The notes: a model not told the origin generated them from the sequence alone. DNA of 64,000 nt from Globodera rostochiensis (GCA_018350325.1 JAEVLN010000057.1:62001-126000); one strand, 5' to 3'; positions 34,101 to 45,221 are shown, counted from the stretch's first letter. A program made the numbers and translations.

Positions 34101-34632
34101 GTATTCACATTGGACTTGGGACCAAACAAAAGCCATTGAACAGATGGGTTGGCGAGAACGAAGGCTCTTACGCATACGAACGCTATGGCAGATTTTATGG
34201 CCACGCAGTTGGGGGATGTTCCCACACCACCAATGGACGTCCGTACATCGGAGGAAAGCCCGAATTTGGCATTGGCGACGTCATCGGGTGCGGCGTGGAT
34301 TTGGCAACTCGCCAAATCATTTACACAAAAAATGGACAGCGTTTGGGTGAGAAATAAAAATAATAAAATTAGGGCATTAGTCGGGGTCTGGGTTTTTCAG
34401 GGTCATAAGTCTCGGGGTCTGGGAAAAACTCCGAAAAAAGGCCTAAATTTGCGGGGACGGGGTCGGGGTGACAACCCTAATTTAGATGAATTATATTTAT
34501 TTATTTGTTTTTGCAGAAACTACCGGCTTGTTTGTCTCTTTTGTCGCCGATTTGTTTCCGTGCGTTACGTTGTTTCATTCTGGCGACAAAATTGAAGCCA
34601 ACTATGGACCAAACTTTGAATGCAAATTCTGA
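31103..34632 (+). CDS. SPRY/B30.2 domain protein with long coiled-coil N-terminus (SPRYSEC/RanBPM-like)
   Basis: Eleven exons with fully consistent phases: 31103-31157, 31214-31486, 32011-32187, 32257-32396, 32575-32718, 33059-33527, 33595-33681, 33736-33840, 33930-34020, 34099-34346 and 34517-34632 (1905 nt, 634 residues). Residues about 20-430 are coiled coil, including a tandem [13 protein letters not shown] repeat in exon 6. A SPRY domain follows: [60 protein letters not shown] and [15 protein letters not shown]. The C-terminus [13 protein letters not shown] is typical of cyst-nematode RBP/SPRYSEC proteins. Unlike classical SPRYSEC effectors there is no signal peptide (starts [10 protein letters not shown]), so it probably acts inside nematode cells or is exported differently. 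SPRY domains bind partner proteins. Exon 7 may have changed frame in evolution (its +1 frame also reads [11 protein letters not shown]) but remains open. Confidence 0.9.
33090..33482 (+). repeat. Coding minisatellite in SPRY exon 6
   Basis: Units of about 24-27 bp such as gatggagcagtatcagaaag repeat roughly 15 times, giving EQYQKEQ/EQHQKEQ heptad-like peptides. Unit number would change coiled-coil length without breaking frame. The Leu-rich frame on the opposite strand is an artefact of this repeat. Confidence 0.9.
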
Positions 34633-34728
34633 TGAGGAGGAGGCGCTCGGACAGTGAAAAACAATTTTTTTTTAAATTTATTTTTTCTTTGGAATGTTAC
34701 AACCGATGAAAATTTTAAGCGTTATTAT

Positions 34729-35469
34729 CAGGGCTCCCAGATGACAATTTTCAAAAACATCATTTGGCTAGCAAAAAAGCATCATTTGGGACCAAAAAGC
34801 ATCATTTTAAAAATTTTTTTTTAACCGGCAAATAGTGTGGCTTAAATGTTCAAATGACATATTTTTGATTATCCATGATCGATGTAAGCAGTTTTTTGTT
34901 TGAAATTAGCATTTGGTAAAACTCGGGGCACGAATAATCGAAATTGACTTTGATTTGGGCCAGCGATTTCACAGTCTCAACTTTCAATAAATTGCGGACA
35001 TCCGTCCATTTTGCTAAAATCATGTTTTTTTGCGCGCGATTTTCCCAAATACTTTTTTTAGTGGGGGGGGGGGGGGGTCGGCGGTGCCGATAGGCGCCGC
35101 CGAGAAAATTTTTCGCATTTTTGACTCGATTTTTTAAGAGATTGAAAATAAATTTGCAGAAGATGTGATGCTTTTTTGCTTTAAAAAAATTGAAAAATGA
35201 GGTTTTTTATTTAAAAAAATTCCCAATTATTTCAAACCGGAACACGCTTTTAAATGAAAATCACAGAAAAAATGGAAAAACATTACGCCAAATATTCAAA
35301 ATTTAATAGAAGATTTGCATTCTACAAATGAAATTCCCCCAAAAAAACCAAAAAATCAAAACACCCAAAAAACATCAAAAAGCATCAAAGCATCATTTTT
35401 AAATTTTAGCATCATTGACTTTCCAAAAAACATCAAAATGATGCTAAAGCATCAAATCTGGGAGCCCTG
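34729..35469. mobile_element. hAT-type MITE with 8-bp target duplication
   Basis: The 741-bp element begins CAGGGCTCCCAGATG and ends CATCAAATCTGGGAGCCCTG. It is flanked by perfect 8-bp copies of GTTATTAT at 34721-34728 and 35470-35477. CAGGG ends with an 8-bp duplication are hallmarks of hAT elements. The interior is noncoding, with 'agcatcattt' repeats near both ends and a G-run with a GC-rich palindrome (about 35062-35103). It inserted about 100 bp after the SPRY stop codon. Confidence 0.9.
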
Positions 35470-35477
35470 GTTATTAT

Positions 35478-36348
35478 CAAAATTTGTCTGATTTGATTTT
35501 TATGTCATTTTGATCGAATAAAGAAATGATTTTCCAAGACTCGATTCTAACAAAGTAAAAAATCAGGTTCGGCGACTGAGAAAACAAGATTACACCATAC
35601 GCAAAAATCAAAAATTATTAATAAATAAACATACAAAATTTTAAAGTTTTTTTCAAAAAAAGATTTCCGGCCATCTCTGTCACCCACCCCTTGTTTGGCG
35701 TAGAGCCCGGCGGGAGCGGCTCCGCTTCCGATTCGAGGGCAAAAGTTACGAGTAATTTTGAAGCCAAAATGCTCTTTATTCACTCGAGACAAATGACAAA
35801 ATTGCCTGAACATTAATTTGGCGGCTATAAGTACACAAAGTGCGCCAATCTAACAAAATTTATTTAAATTTAAACAAACAAACAAAAAAAGCAATTTCAT
35901 TTCTGTTCTGTCTGCCAAGCGACCAAATCAACGGCAATGGACGGACGGCTAGAAAATAAGGCTCCTCAAAATCGGGTAATTATAATATTATAATACGAAT
36001 TTACTAAATTAATGTCTCACGAAAACTAAAATTTACCGAGGCCCGACCGAAAAATGACACCGAGAAGCAGACAAGACTCAAAAAAACCGAATTTTTTCAT
36101 TTTTAATAGGTTTAAAAAAGATAACTGCCATTCTCAACTTCCATTTTATCCATTACATGTTATATACGTGTTTTACGCATCATCATTTTTATAGGGATAC
36201 ATCTAAAAAAAAGGTGAACGAGTTGGGTAAAAGTGTTGATCAAATTAAATGAGGCGTCAGAAATGAAAATTTATCTAAATTTTAGAACACACACAAAATA
36301 AATTATCCTGGCACTTTAACTGATGATCATTCACTGATCAGTTAGTGA
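35478..36348. other. Intergenic region, no gene found
   Basis: AT-rich. 36035-36110 has a short stretch related to the GAGAC/CCGAG element at 63.0-63.8 kb. An 88-codon frame on the - strand (35547-35813) is not recognised. Confidence 0.4.
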
Positions 36349-37861
36349 TCACCATCCCAATGTTCGGCACTCAAAAGATTCCACGTTCCGGCGTCTACGC
36401 GTGTCGTGCCGTTTAGATTCGATCCGGGCCCGTCGCTGGTTGCGGAAATGCAGCGGGTACAGTCCGGGGCACCCGCGGTCCGGATGTGAATGGTACAACA
36501 ACACGCTGACAAGCTCGTCACTCGTCAGCACTCCGTACGAAACTCAAAAACAAAAAATCCAGTCGACATTTTTGGATCTTGGAGATAAAATTAAATGTTG
36601 GCATTTTGTTTTTAATATTGAAATGACATCCACTCTCAAATAGCTAAAAACTACCAATAATTTTAGAAAAATCCTTTGGTGGGATGAGCGGAAAACGGAT
36701 TTGAAAAAGTGCCGGGCCGAGCATTGCGCGTCTATTCTCCGCCGAACACACTTTCCCATTTTGGCGGCATTGTTCGTCGGCCCAACGAAGTGCCTAATTA
36801 AAATATAATTAATCTAATTACTTATAAAGCTTACAATTTAAATATATTCAACTTCTAGCACATATTTTAAACTAATAAATGGAACAGTTGAATATTAAAA
36901 TATATTTTTTTTAATTCACAGCATCCCAGATTGCGGTTTCTTCGTCGATTTGAAGTTGATCACGGTCCAGAATCTCGCACCAAACTCCAAAAAAGTTTCC
37001 CGGCGGCGCCTATCGGCACCGCCGCCCCCTCCCATTCCTAAAAACTTCAAAAAAAGTATTGAAAATTCTTAACAAATTAAAATGCAATAAAAGTCAAAAA
37101 ATACACCCCTAAGAATCGACTTTCCCACCCTCCTCCTCTACACCCTGATTCCCAACCGACCAAAAGTTATCTTTTTATTTGTTAAATTTAAATAAATTTT
37201 TTGTGCATTTCCTCACATTTTCTCCAACAAAGCGGGCATCAGCAAACGCGTGGAAAATATTGCGCAGCTTCGATAAGGGAAAGTTCGCACACGCTTCGAT
37301 CATCAAAGGCAAATCATATTTTTTTGCTAAAAATGAAATAATTAAAGCAACAAAATTTCCTGCAAAATTTAAAATTCAAAAAACAGTAAAATTGATTAAC
37401 CAGCATAAAGCACTGTCATTGCATTGTCTCCGTTCAGCCCGCTCACATCGTCCGCATAAATGAAGCTAACATTGTCTTGAACGCGTCCACCTCCACGTCC
37501 GGCACCTCCACGGGCTTAACCTGTTCGGCTAAAATACCTTTTTAAATTCATTAAACAAAACAATTTTATTCCGCACCATTTCCAGCGGTGGTAGCGTCAA
37601 ATCGAAACATTGTCTCGAAAACGTCGGAGGCCGCCAACAAAATCAGTTTATGTGCCGACAGAAGCTAAAAAATATATAATGCAATGAATGAATGAATTTG
37701 TGAGGAAACAGATTTAAAACAATTAAAATCAAACAAAAATATGCTCCCCCCAAACTCGCCTCCTTTTTGTCTCCTTCCCCAACTAAAAAATGAACGTCCG
37801 CCCCATCGCCGGTGTCCAGCAAATGCTTCATCCGCCCCACAAAAGAGGGCCGTTTTTGATG
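36349..37861 (-). CDS. BTB-BACK domain protein (frameshifted)
   Basis: Exons on the - strand: about 37861-37760 ([20 protein letters not shown]), 37664-37577 ([20 protein letters not shown]), 37528-37401 ([15 protein letters not shown]...), 37326-37217 ([15 protein letters not shown]), about 36995-36932 ([20 protein letters not shown]), 36793-36655 ([13 protein letters not shown]...FPLIPP) and 36542-36349 ([20 protein letters not shown], stop TGA). The order is BTB, then BACK, then a C-terminal module. Intron 1 has a GC donor. Exon 3 lacks one base after 'gtta gctt' relative to its paralogues, which breaks the frame. The fifth exon is cut upstream by GC-rich repeat DNA (37001-37030), and the start ATG is absent (TTG). 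It is therefore probably a pseudogene, unless the missing base is a sequencing error. BTB-BACK proteins act as Cullin-3 substrate adaptors. Confidence 0.7.
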
Positions 37862-37974
37862 TGACAATGTGAGTTTGACTTTAAATAATTCTTTTTAAAA
37901 GGGCTTAAAACCCTAATTAAAAAATTGCCAGGAAACGATATAGGTAGTGTAAATCTCTATTATAGAAAGGACAA

Positions 37975-38035
37975 AACTGCCATGGCTTGCTTGGTAAAGG
38001 CCGTGGGTTCGATCCCCCCGGGGGAGGGGGTAGCA
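37975..38035 (+). other. tRNA-like sequence in BTB intron
   Basis: Contains CCATGGCTTGCTTGG and a T-arm/B-box-like GTGGGTTCGATCCCCCC. It lies antisense just after the KY..P exon of the upstream BTB gene, the same position as the tRNA-like unit at 16333 in the secreted BTB gene. Confidence 0.45.
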
Positions 38036-38065
38036 TTCTCTTGTATTTTTTTTTAAATTCCTTAC

Positions 38066-38831
38066 ATATTCTCCAAGGACGCGAACACAGTCAAACGCGA
38101 GGAAACATTGCGCAGCTCCGGGTTTGGAAGGTTCACACACATTTTGGCCAGCCCCGGGACAATATATTTATTGGCTGAATTTAATTGATTCTCAGATAAA
38201 TTATTAACAAAAAAATTTTCAATGGGTTATTTTTCCAAGACCAAAGAACAAAAATTTCGGAAAATCGCAACAAATTTTTGCGTTAGCGCGACAGCGGTAT
38301 TTTTCTGGTTGTGTCCGGTTCAGTGACCAACGATTAATTCTGTACGATATTTTCTCGGCTCAAAAAGAAAAATAAATTGAATATTTTATGACCGGCGTAA
38401 AGCACTGCCATTGCATTGTCTCCGTTCAGTCCCCGCAAATCGTTGGCGTAAATAAAGGCTAACATTGTCTTGAACGCCCCCACCTCCACGTCCGGCACCT
38501 CCACGGGCTTAATCTCTTCCGAATTAGCTAAAATAATTTATTTAATTTCTTAACAAAAATTTCGCACCCTTTCCGCCGACGGCGGCCTTAGCATCATTTT
38601 GCGCATCAAAACGGAACATTGCCTCAAAGACGTCGGAAGCCGCCATCAGAATCAATTTATGTGCTGGCAGAAGCTTAAAATTAAAAAAGAGAATTTATGA
38701 AAGTTCAATTTTCATCCCCCCCCCCAACTCGCCTCTTTTTTGTTTCCTTCCCCCACCAAAAATTGCACATCCGCGCCATTGCCGGTGTCCAGCAAATGCT
38801 TCATCCGCCCAACCAAAGAGGCCGATTGACA
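38066..38831 (-). pseudogene. BTB/POZ gene, truncated and frameshifted
   Basis: Exons about 38831-38733 ([20 protein letters not shown]), 38673-38568 (LLPAHKLILMAASDVFEAMF), 38527-38393 ([20 protein letters not shown]) and 38174-38066 (ANKYIVPGLAKMCVNLPNPE). The third exon is intact here, unlike in the neighbouring gene. The last exon has lost one T (AATGTTTCC, where the paralogue has AATATTTTCC), shifting LRNVF into another frame. The first exon has no in-frame ATG at the expected place. BACK exons are absent. It is a tandem relative of the gene at 36349-37861, with the same GC donor after the first exon. Confidence 0.75.
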
Positions 38832-38834
38832 TGT

Positions 38835-39440
38835 CACAAATTTAAATATTAGGCTTGTCTATTTTTGAATTTAATTAAATTCAATCGATTTTTTTGAGTT
38901 TTACAATTCAAATTTTATGGACAAAAACGGCTCTGGAAATCGTTTGTTGACCAGAATCTGGTAAAGGGGGCTGACCTTGTAAAAAAGGAACATCATAATG
39001 AAAATGGGGGGGGGGATGAGTGAGGCATTACATGAAAAAGAAAGAACAAGAATAATCGATATATCAAAACAGGGGGGGGGGGCTTTAAGTTGCTATGAAC
39101 ACAAAAAATCTTCAGACAACGAACGAAATGATGGAACTAGGCGTGAAAAAAAATATAAAGAAGTCGCCCTGAGACGGCTAATATGTGTATTTGAAAAGAA
39201 ATAAGACCCTTATTCTTATCATCGAAAGTTTAGGAAAACAAAAATAAACAGCTGAGAAAAAAACATAGGTATGTAGCAGGGCCGACGCGCAGTCCGGAAA
39301 AAACGCGGGCGGCCAAGAAAAATTTTTCAAAAAAGTACATTAGGGTTCGGAAAAAAGTTTGGGATGGGAGGAAAAAAAGAAAGCAAAATTTAATTTCAAA
39401 TTTTGCCTCCGGTAATGCCCCCCGCTGGCCAAGCAATTTT
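38835..39440. other. Intergenic, G-runs, no gene
   Basis: Contains two long G tracts (39006-39015, 39071-39081) and A-rich DNA. No exon supported. Confidence 0.4.
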
Positions 39441-39444
39441 CAAT

Positions 39445-39692
39445 TCATAAAATCTGTAAGGAATTTGATGGCACGCGCACCTCAATGTTGGCAAAGTTCG
39501 CATTGGCGGTAAACAGCCAATTTTTACCTATGCGTTTGTCCTCCGTTTCAATTGTTCGATCTCTGTGAATTTTTTTTGATCGCTCTGACCGTGGATTATG
39601 TATCCGGGAAAAGAGATGCCAACTTTGAGCTGCAGGGCTTTGTAGTACCAAGTCCAGTCGACGCGTGTCACGTCGCCCTGGGGGGTGATTAG
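39445..39692 (-). pseudogene. Unrecognised protein-coding remnant
   Basis: After a ttccag acceptor (exon from 39692) the - strand reads LITPQGDVTRVDWTWYYKAL followed by QLKVGISFPGYIIHG, with amino-acid composition unlike random AT-rich frames. Near 39531 the best frame shifts by one base to IGKNWLFTANANFANIEVRV. The two halves look like one protein broken by a frameshift. I do not recognise the family. Confidence 0.4.
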
Positions 39693-39699
39693 CTGGAAC

Positions 39700-40800
39700 A
39701 AGTTTCTTGAAATGTTTTTAAAAAATTGGACCCAAAATAGTTAACACGCCACAATAACACTTAAAAATATTAGCGAAAGACACGGCGGTCGCGGGACCAG
39801 GGAGCTCAGATTGCCTTCTTTTTAGGGCAAATTTGACCCCCGCCCCCCAAATTTTCTGCCATATTTTCGAACTTTGTAAAAAATTCTTATTTTTTGAGGC
39901 AAAAAAAGAGAATTTCCCCAGAAATTTCTGTTCATTTTGTATCTAAGCGGGCGAAAGCTATGAGAAGTGTCGAGAAGCGTGACCGAGACTTTTTTTTGGA
40001 GCAAAAATTCCGTTAACCTCTCTTAAAAATAGTTCTTAATTCGTTTTTTTGTTAATTTTTCCACCGGGAAAAATGTTGTCCCCCAAAAAAAGACCAAATT
40101 CATAAGATTTCGAAAATTGGCTTTTTGCATTCACCAACCACAGTACTCCCTCCCCTCTCCCTTTTTCCATCCATTTGTTTTTCGCGGTGCAATTAATCAC
40201 ACATACTTTCTTCATTGTTTACCTAATCTGCTGATGTCCATGCATGTCTCCCCCCTTTTTTTCTCTCTCTCGCTATAACCCCCGGCGAATGGGGGGGGGG
40301 GGGAGAGAGTATTTTGTATGGATAAAAGGCACTGGCTGACAAACAAAATTCATTTGACCATCTCTCATTTATTCGTCTGTTTGTTTTGTTGCATATTCAC
40401 AAATTCGGGGTGACGTCGCTTTAACCTCACTATTCGTAAATAAAAAACTAATATTTTGTTTTAGGGGAAAATGCCTTTTCGTCACTATTTTAAGATTCCT
40501 AAATTCTTTCAAACAATTTCTTTGCCCAATGCACCTCGAAAGTGTCATTTTGTGCACCAGCGTTTAAAGTGCCAAAACTCTCCTCAGAACCAAGCAAACT
40601 ATACAAATTTTGACCATTTCGTGCTTTTGAATGATTTTAAGGCCAAATTTTGGAAGAGTTACATATTTGAAAAATTGTTCGAAGAGTACGGGATTCGAAA
40701 TTGGTCCAAAAGAAGGTCATATTCGGATTCGTGTACCCCAGAAAAAATAGGTAAAAACCTAAAAATCTTTCCCTGTTCATTAGAAAGAATACAAATCTTC
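39700..40800. other. Upstream region of the ankyrin gene
   Basis: Contains C/T-rich and G-run sequence and a TATA-like tatggataaaaggc near 40316. The open frame is continuous from 40471 (ATG) into the ankyrin gene. Its first 113 codons look unlike protein and may be 5' UTR. Confidence 0.3.
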
Positions 40801-40809
40801 TTCATAAAA

Positions 40810-43800
40810 ATGGGAGCATCTTCATCGTTGCCACCAATCAGTGCGGACTGGACGTCAGTCACTCCCTGTGGCTGCGGTTGCCAGCATTATCTTGCTATTA
40901 AAATGGAATTGCGTTCTCACCCACTGGAACCTAAAACCCAACTTCTCATCAACGCCGCATATCTTGTTATTCCAACAGCTGTCGCTTTTACGGGGCTTTA
41001 TACTAATGTTAGCTGCAAAAATTATCTTTTAGTTAAAAAAACAATTTTACAGGGGGAGGAGCACCACGCGGTTTTGGTTTATTTTGTCTGTGGCGCGTGT
41101 GGCAAAGAGAACAAGTGCACTTACGAACTTACCGGCAGCGGCAAGGGAAGCCGGTGGGCTCATTTTCTGTATTAGCTAATCAATGACCAATTGTTGAAGC
41201 AAATTGTCCGGAACCCGGCAAATTACGAAATCTCAAAAATAGTTTTTTCTTATTTTTTCGCCCTTTCGCAATGCAGTTCTTGAACCATTTTTCTGAACAA
41301 GTTCCATTCAAAAATTTTCCGACCTCACCTTCTCCGGCATGTGCCGATTTGATTCCTAAAGTCCGGAATCCGGCTTGCCAGACTCAAAAATGTCTAGCAT
41401 CCGGTTACAAATTCATTTAAAAGGTCCAATCATTTCTTGTTTTATTTGTTTTAGTTGGGGCTATTACCGTGGCACTCTCAAAATCCTTGCGGAGAACAAA
41501 TTGTATATTTTATATGAAAAAGTCGAGGACGTTTTTCGTGGTATGCGGAGGGAATACCATCCGTTGCATCACAACTGTCAACATTGGGCATGCGACTTCT
41601 ATAATAGTGGTAAAAAGTTGCTCATCTGCTTCTTTATTCGTTTTCAGTGCTATGAAAATTACTCTTTTTTTCAATAGTTGGGTTAAAATGTACGAATAAC
41701 AACGAAACGCCGTGGTTGGTAGCGTGCGCGACAGGGAACTTGGACATCGGTCAGTTACAGAAACAGTTAAAGCGAAATTTTTCAGAAAAATTTAATATCA
41801 TCAAACCAGGGGCATAGCCAACCAGGCCCACTCCTCAAAACAATTTTTTTACCCCAGCGAAAATGGAAAATTACCCTAAGTTCACCACCTCTCTAAATAT
41901 ACTTTAATTAATACAAAGCACTTCGCCAATTTTAAAAAGCTAAATTTTAATTACATATTATTTTCTACGCAGAAATTTTTTTTGAATAGTTTAAAGATTT
42001 TGCTACGCAATTTGATAATAATTGAAGGAATCTACTGACATTGGAAATCGTAATTCCAAGTCCAAATATGTCAGAAATTTGAAATATTTTTTTTCCATTT
42101 CCGCTTTTTAATTGTAGTTGAACGCTTTGTGAAGAATGGCCAGAACATCGAAGTTGCGAATAGCGACGGTCTCACCGGGTTGATAGCCGCATCCATCAAC
42201 GGGAATTCGAACGTTGTGCACTTTTTGCTGTCAAAAGGCGCACGCGTTGATCGGACAACGGACGGAGTTGATGGAATTTAAACAAAAATGTCGTGTAAAC
42301 TTTTAAAGTATTAGTTGCTAGCGCTCTTCTAAGATAGTGAAATAAATAAACAAAATAAGGTAATAAACTAAACGAAGCGTTTTGTTGTTTATGATTCCTC
42401 GTTGTGCACAATAATATTTTAATTCTTTACTTTTAACATAAATTTCTGATTTTCAGGTTTGTCGCCTCTTTTCTTTGCGGCATGGAGAGGTCATTTGGAT
42501 GTGTGCAAAGAGTTGGTCGCCAAAGGCGCTAATGTCAACCAGAAGGCGGAGGACGGCGGCTCGCCGTGGTTGGAAGCGTGTGGGGGAGGCCATTTGGACA
42601 TCGGTGGGCGAAATGCGATATGATTTATTTCAAAAAAAATGGCGCAATTTTGTATAGAGATTCTACAAATATCTATAATCAATTAAAAATTAGGCTTTAT
42701 CTAAATTTTTTTAATTTAATTGCAGTCGAATTATTCGTGGGGAAGGTCCAGAACATCGATGCTGCGAATAGCGATGGTCTCACCGGGTTGGTGGCCGCAT
42801 CTCGCGCAGGGAATTCGAGCGTTGTGAGCTTTTTGCTGTCAAATGGCGCGCGCGTTGATCGGACAATCAAAGAAGGTGTGAGAATTTAAATAGAAAAGGC
42901 CGTTTAAAAGGATTATTTATTGTTTGCGTTTTTCTAATATACGTTTTTTAATCAGGTTGGTCACCACTTTTCTTTGCGGTAATAAACGGTCATCTGGATG
43001 TGTGCAAAGTGTTAGTCGACAAAGGCGCTGCCGCCCACCAGCAGGAGTCAGATCAGTCGCCGTGGTTGGTGGCGTGCGCGAAAGGCCATTTGGGCATCGG
43101 TCAGTTCAGCAGGAAAAACAAGGCCATCAGAAAAAATAAGAGAATGTTGAAGGAACTTACCTCCCAATTAAGGGGCACTCTTTAGGGTGCATTTTTGGAT
43201 TTTATTGCATTTTTCTTACAGAATTTTCCAGAAGAAAATTCTCTCAAAAATCAATCTTAGGGGTTTGGTACTTTTCGGTTATGAGTTAACAAAAAAAAAT
43301 TCAGATACGGTATTTTTTGACCTTTTTAAAATGGGGTTTTCCTGACCGGGGGTATTTTCATTTGTTGGTTAAATTTTTAATTGCAGTCGAATTATTCGTG
43401 AGGAAAGGCCAGAACATTGAAGCTACGGCTAGCGACGGTGCCACCGGGTTGATAGTCGCATCCATCAACGGGAATTCGAGCGTTGTGCACTTTTTGCTGT
43501 CGAATGACGCGCGCGTTGATCGGGCAATGAACGGAGGTGAGGGAAATAAACAGAAAGCCGTTTAAGGATTTTTCTGACTATTAATTTTCTATTTTACGTT
43601 TAAATTTTTAGGGTATTCGGCGCTTTTCTTCTCAGCAGCTGCAAGTCATTTGGATGTGTGCAAAGAGTTGGTCGCCAAAGGCGCTGATGCCAACAAGAAG
43701 ACGGAGGACGGCGGCTCGCCGTGGTTGGAAGCGTGTGGGGGAGGCCATTTGGACATCGGTGGGCGGAAAATCGTTTAATTTATATAAAAAATGGCGCTAT

Positions 43801-44763
43801 TTTGGCGATACGCAATTGGGTCCAACCCTAAGCCTGCGGTATCCAAAATTTAAAAACGCACTTCCCTACCGTCGGCGTTGCTCAAATTTCTTCAATTTTA
43901 CAGTTGAATTATTCGTGGGGAAGGTCCAGAACATCGATGCTGCGAATAGCGATGGTCTCACCGGGTTGATGGGCGCATCTCGCTCAGGGAAGGCGAACGT
44001 TGTGCACTTTTTGCTGTCAAAAGGCGCGCGTGTCGATCGGACAATGAAAGAAGGTGTGAGAATTTAAATAGAAAAGGCCGTTTAAAAGGATTATTTGCTG
44101 GCGGGGCACTCTTTCAAACCGCAAATATTTTTATTCTTTACTAAACGCTTAAATTTTAGGGTATTCGGCACTTTTACTCGCGGCAGCTGCAGGTCATTTG
44201 GATGTGTGCAAAGAGTTAGTCGCCAAAGGCGCTGATGGAAACCAGGACGCGGCGTTTAGCACGCCGTGGTCGACAGCGTGCATGGGAGGCCATTTGGAAA
44301 TCGGTGGGCTAAATTCGTTTTGATTTCTTAATTTCGGCGATCCGCAATTGGGCCCTTAAAATTTCTTAATTGCAGTCAAATTATTCGTGGACAAAGGACA
44401 GGACATCGAAGTTACACATAGACTCGGTTTCACCGGGTTATGGATCGCATCTCACGAAGGGAATACGAACGTTGTCCGCTTTTTGCTGTCGAAGGGCGCG
44501 CGCGTTGATCGGACAATTGAGGGTGAGGGGATTTAAACAGCCGTTTAAGGATTTTTTTTCTGACACTTCCAAATCATAATAAGTATTTTTAATTCTTTAT
44601 TTTTAATATTTTTATTAGGTCTTATGCCTCTTTTCTTTGGGGCAAGGGGAAGTTCACAGAACAGTTTCTTTAAGGCAAAACGGCGCGGGACGCAGCTGTT
44701 GAAATGGGACATCGAGAAATTGTGGAACTTTTGACTCGCCATGCCTCAGCCAGCGCAAATTGA
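40810..44763 (+). CDS. Papain-like/LRAT-like domain fused to expanded ankyrin repeats
   Basis: Start chosen at 40810 (MGASSSLPP, an ideal N-myristoylation signal). The N-terminal part carries CGCGCQH, then EEHHAVLVYF, and after a phase-2 intron WGYYRGTLKI and HHNCQHWACDFY. A His in a short strand plus Asn-Cys-x-His is the signature of LRAT/NlpC-P60/PPPDE-type thiol folds. Exons then alternate in phase 1: 41455-41609, 41678-41749, 42118-42267, 42457-42603, 42726-42875, 42956-43099, 43387-43536, 43612-43758, 43904-44053, 44160-44303, 44376-44522 and 44619-44763. Each 144-150-nt exon holds about 1.5 ankyrin repeats (GLTGLVAASRAGNSSVVSFL; LSPLFFAAWRGHLDVCKELV). The donor after 42267 is TT, not GT. 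The last exon needs a frameshift to reach EMGHREIVELLTRH. Ankyrin repeats bind proteins; any enzyme activity is inference. Confidence 0.7.
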
Positions 44764-44769
44764 ATTCGG

Positions 44770-45220
44770 AACATTATGAGAAGGAAAGAATTGTTTAAAC
44801 ACTTGGCATTAAATGTTGGAAAATTGTTGTTTTTTAGAACTGATTGGAGAATACATTGTTGGCATTCATTACTCTGTTAAACAAAAGTTAGGGTAGGATT
44901 TTAAAAGCTAAAAGCAATTCTTTTTTTGGTTGGGAGAAGCAAGCAAACAACCCGGTGGTACCGTTGCTATTCGTAACATCGATGTTCGGGCCATTCTCCG
45001 CGAAAAATCGACTGCAAATTAAAAATTTCAATTGCCGTTTATGGGCAAAAGGCCCTTCCCAAAATCAGAAAATTACAAATTTTAAAAGGAAAGGACAATT
45101 TTGTTTCTGGAACAATTTATGTATAATAAAAAATGAACATTCTTTTGCATTTATGTAAATTTATAATAGGAAGAATTTAGGTGAATTTTCAAAAATTTAG
45201 TGTGAATATCTTATCAAACC
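44770..45220. other. Intergenic, no gene
   Basis: AT-rich sequence between the ankyrin gene and the 109-bp satellite. A 67-codon frame (44955-45158) is not recognised. Confidence 0.4.
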
Positions 45221-45221
45221 A

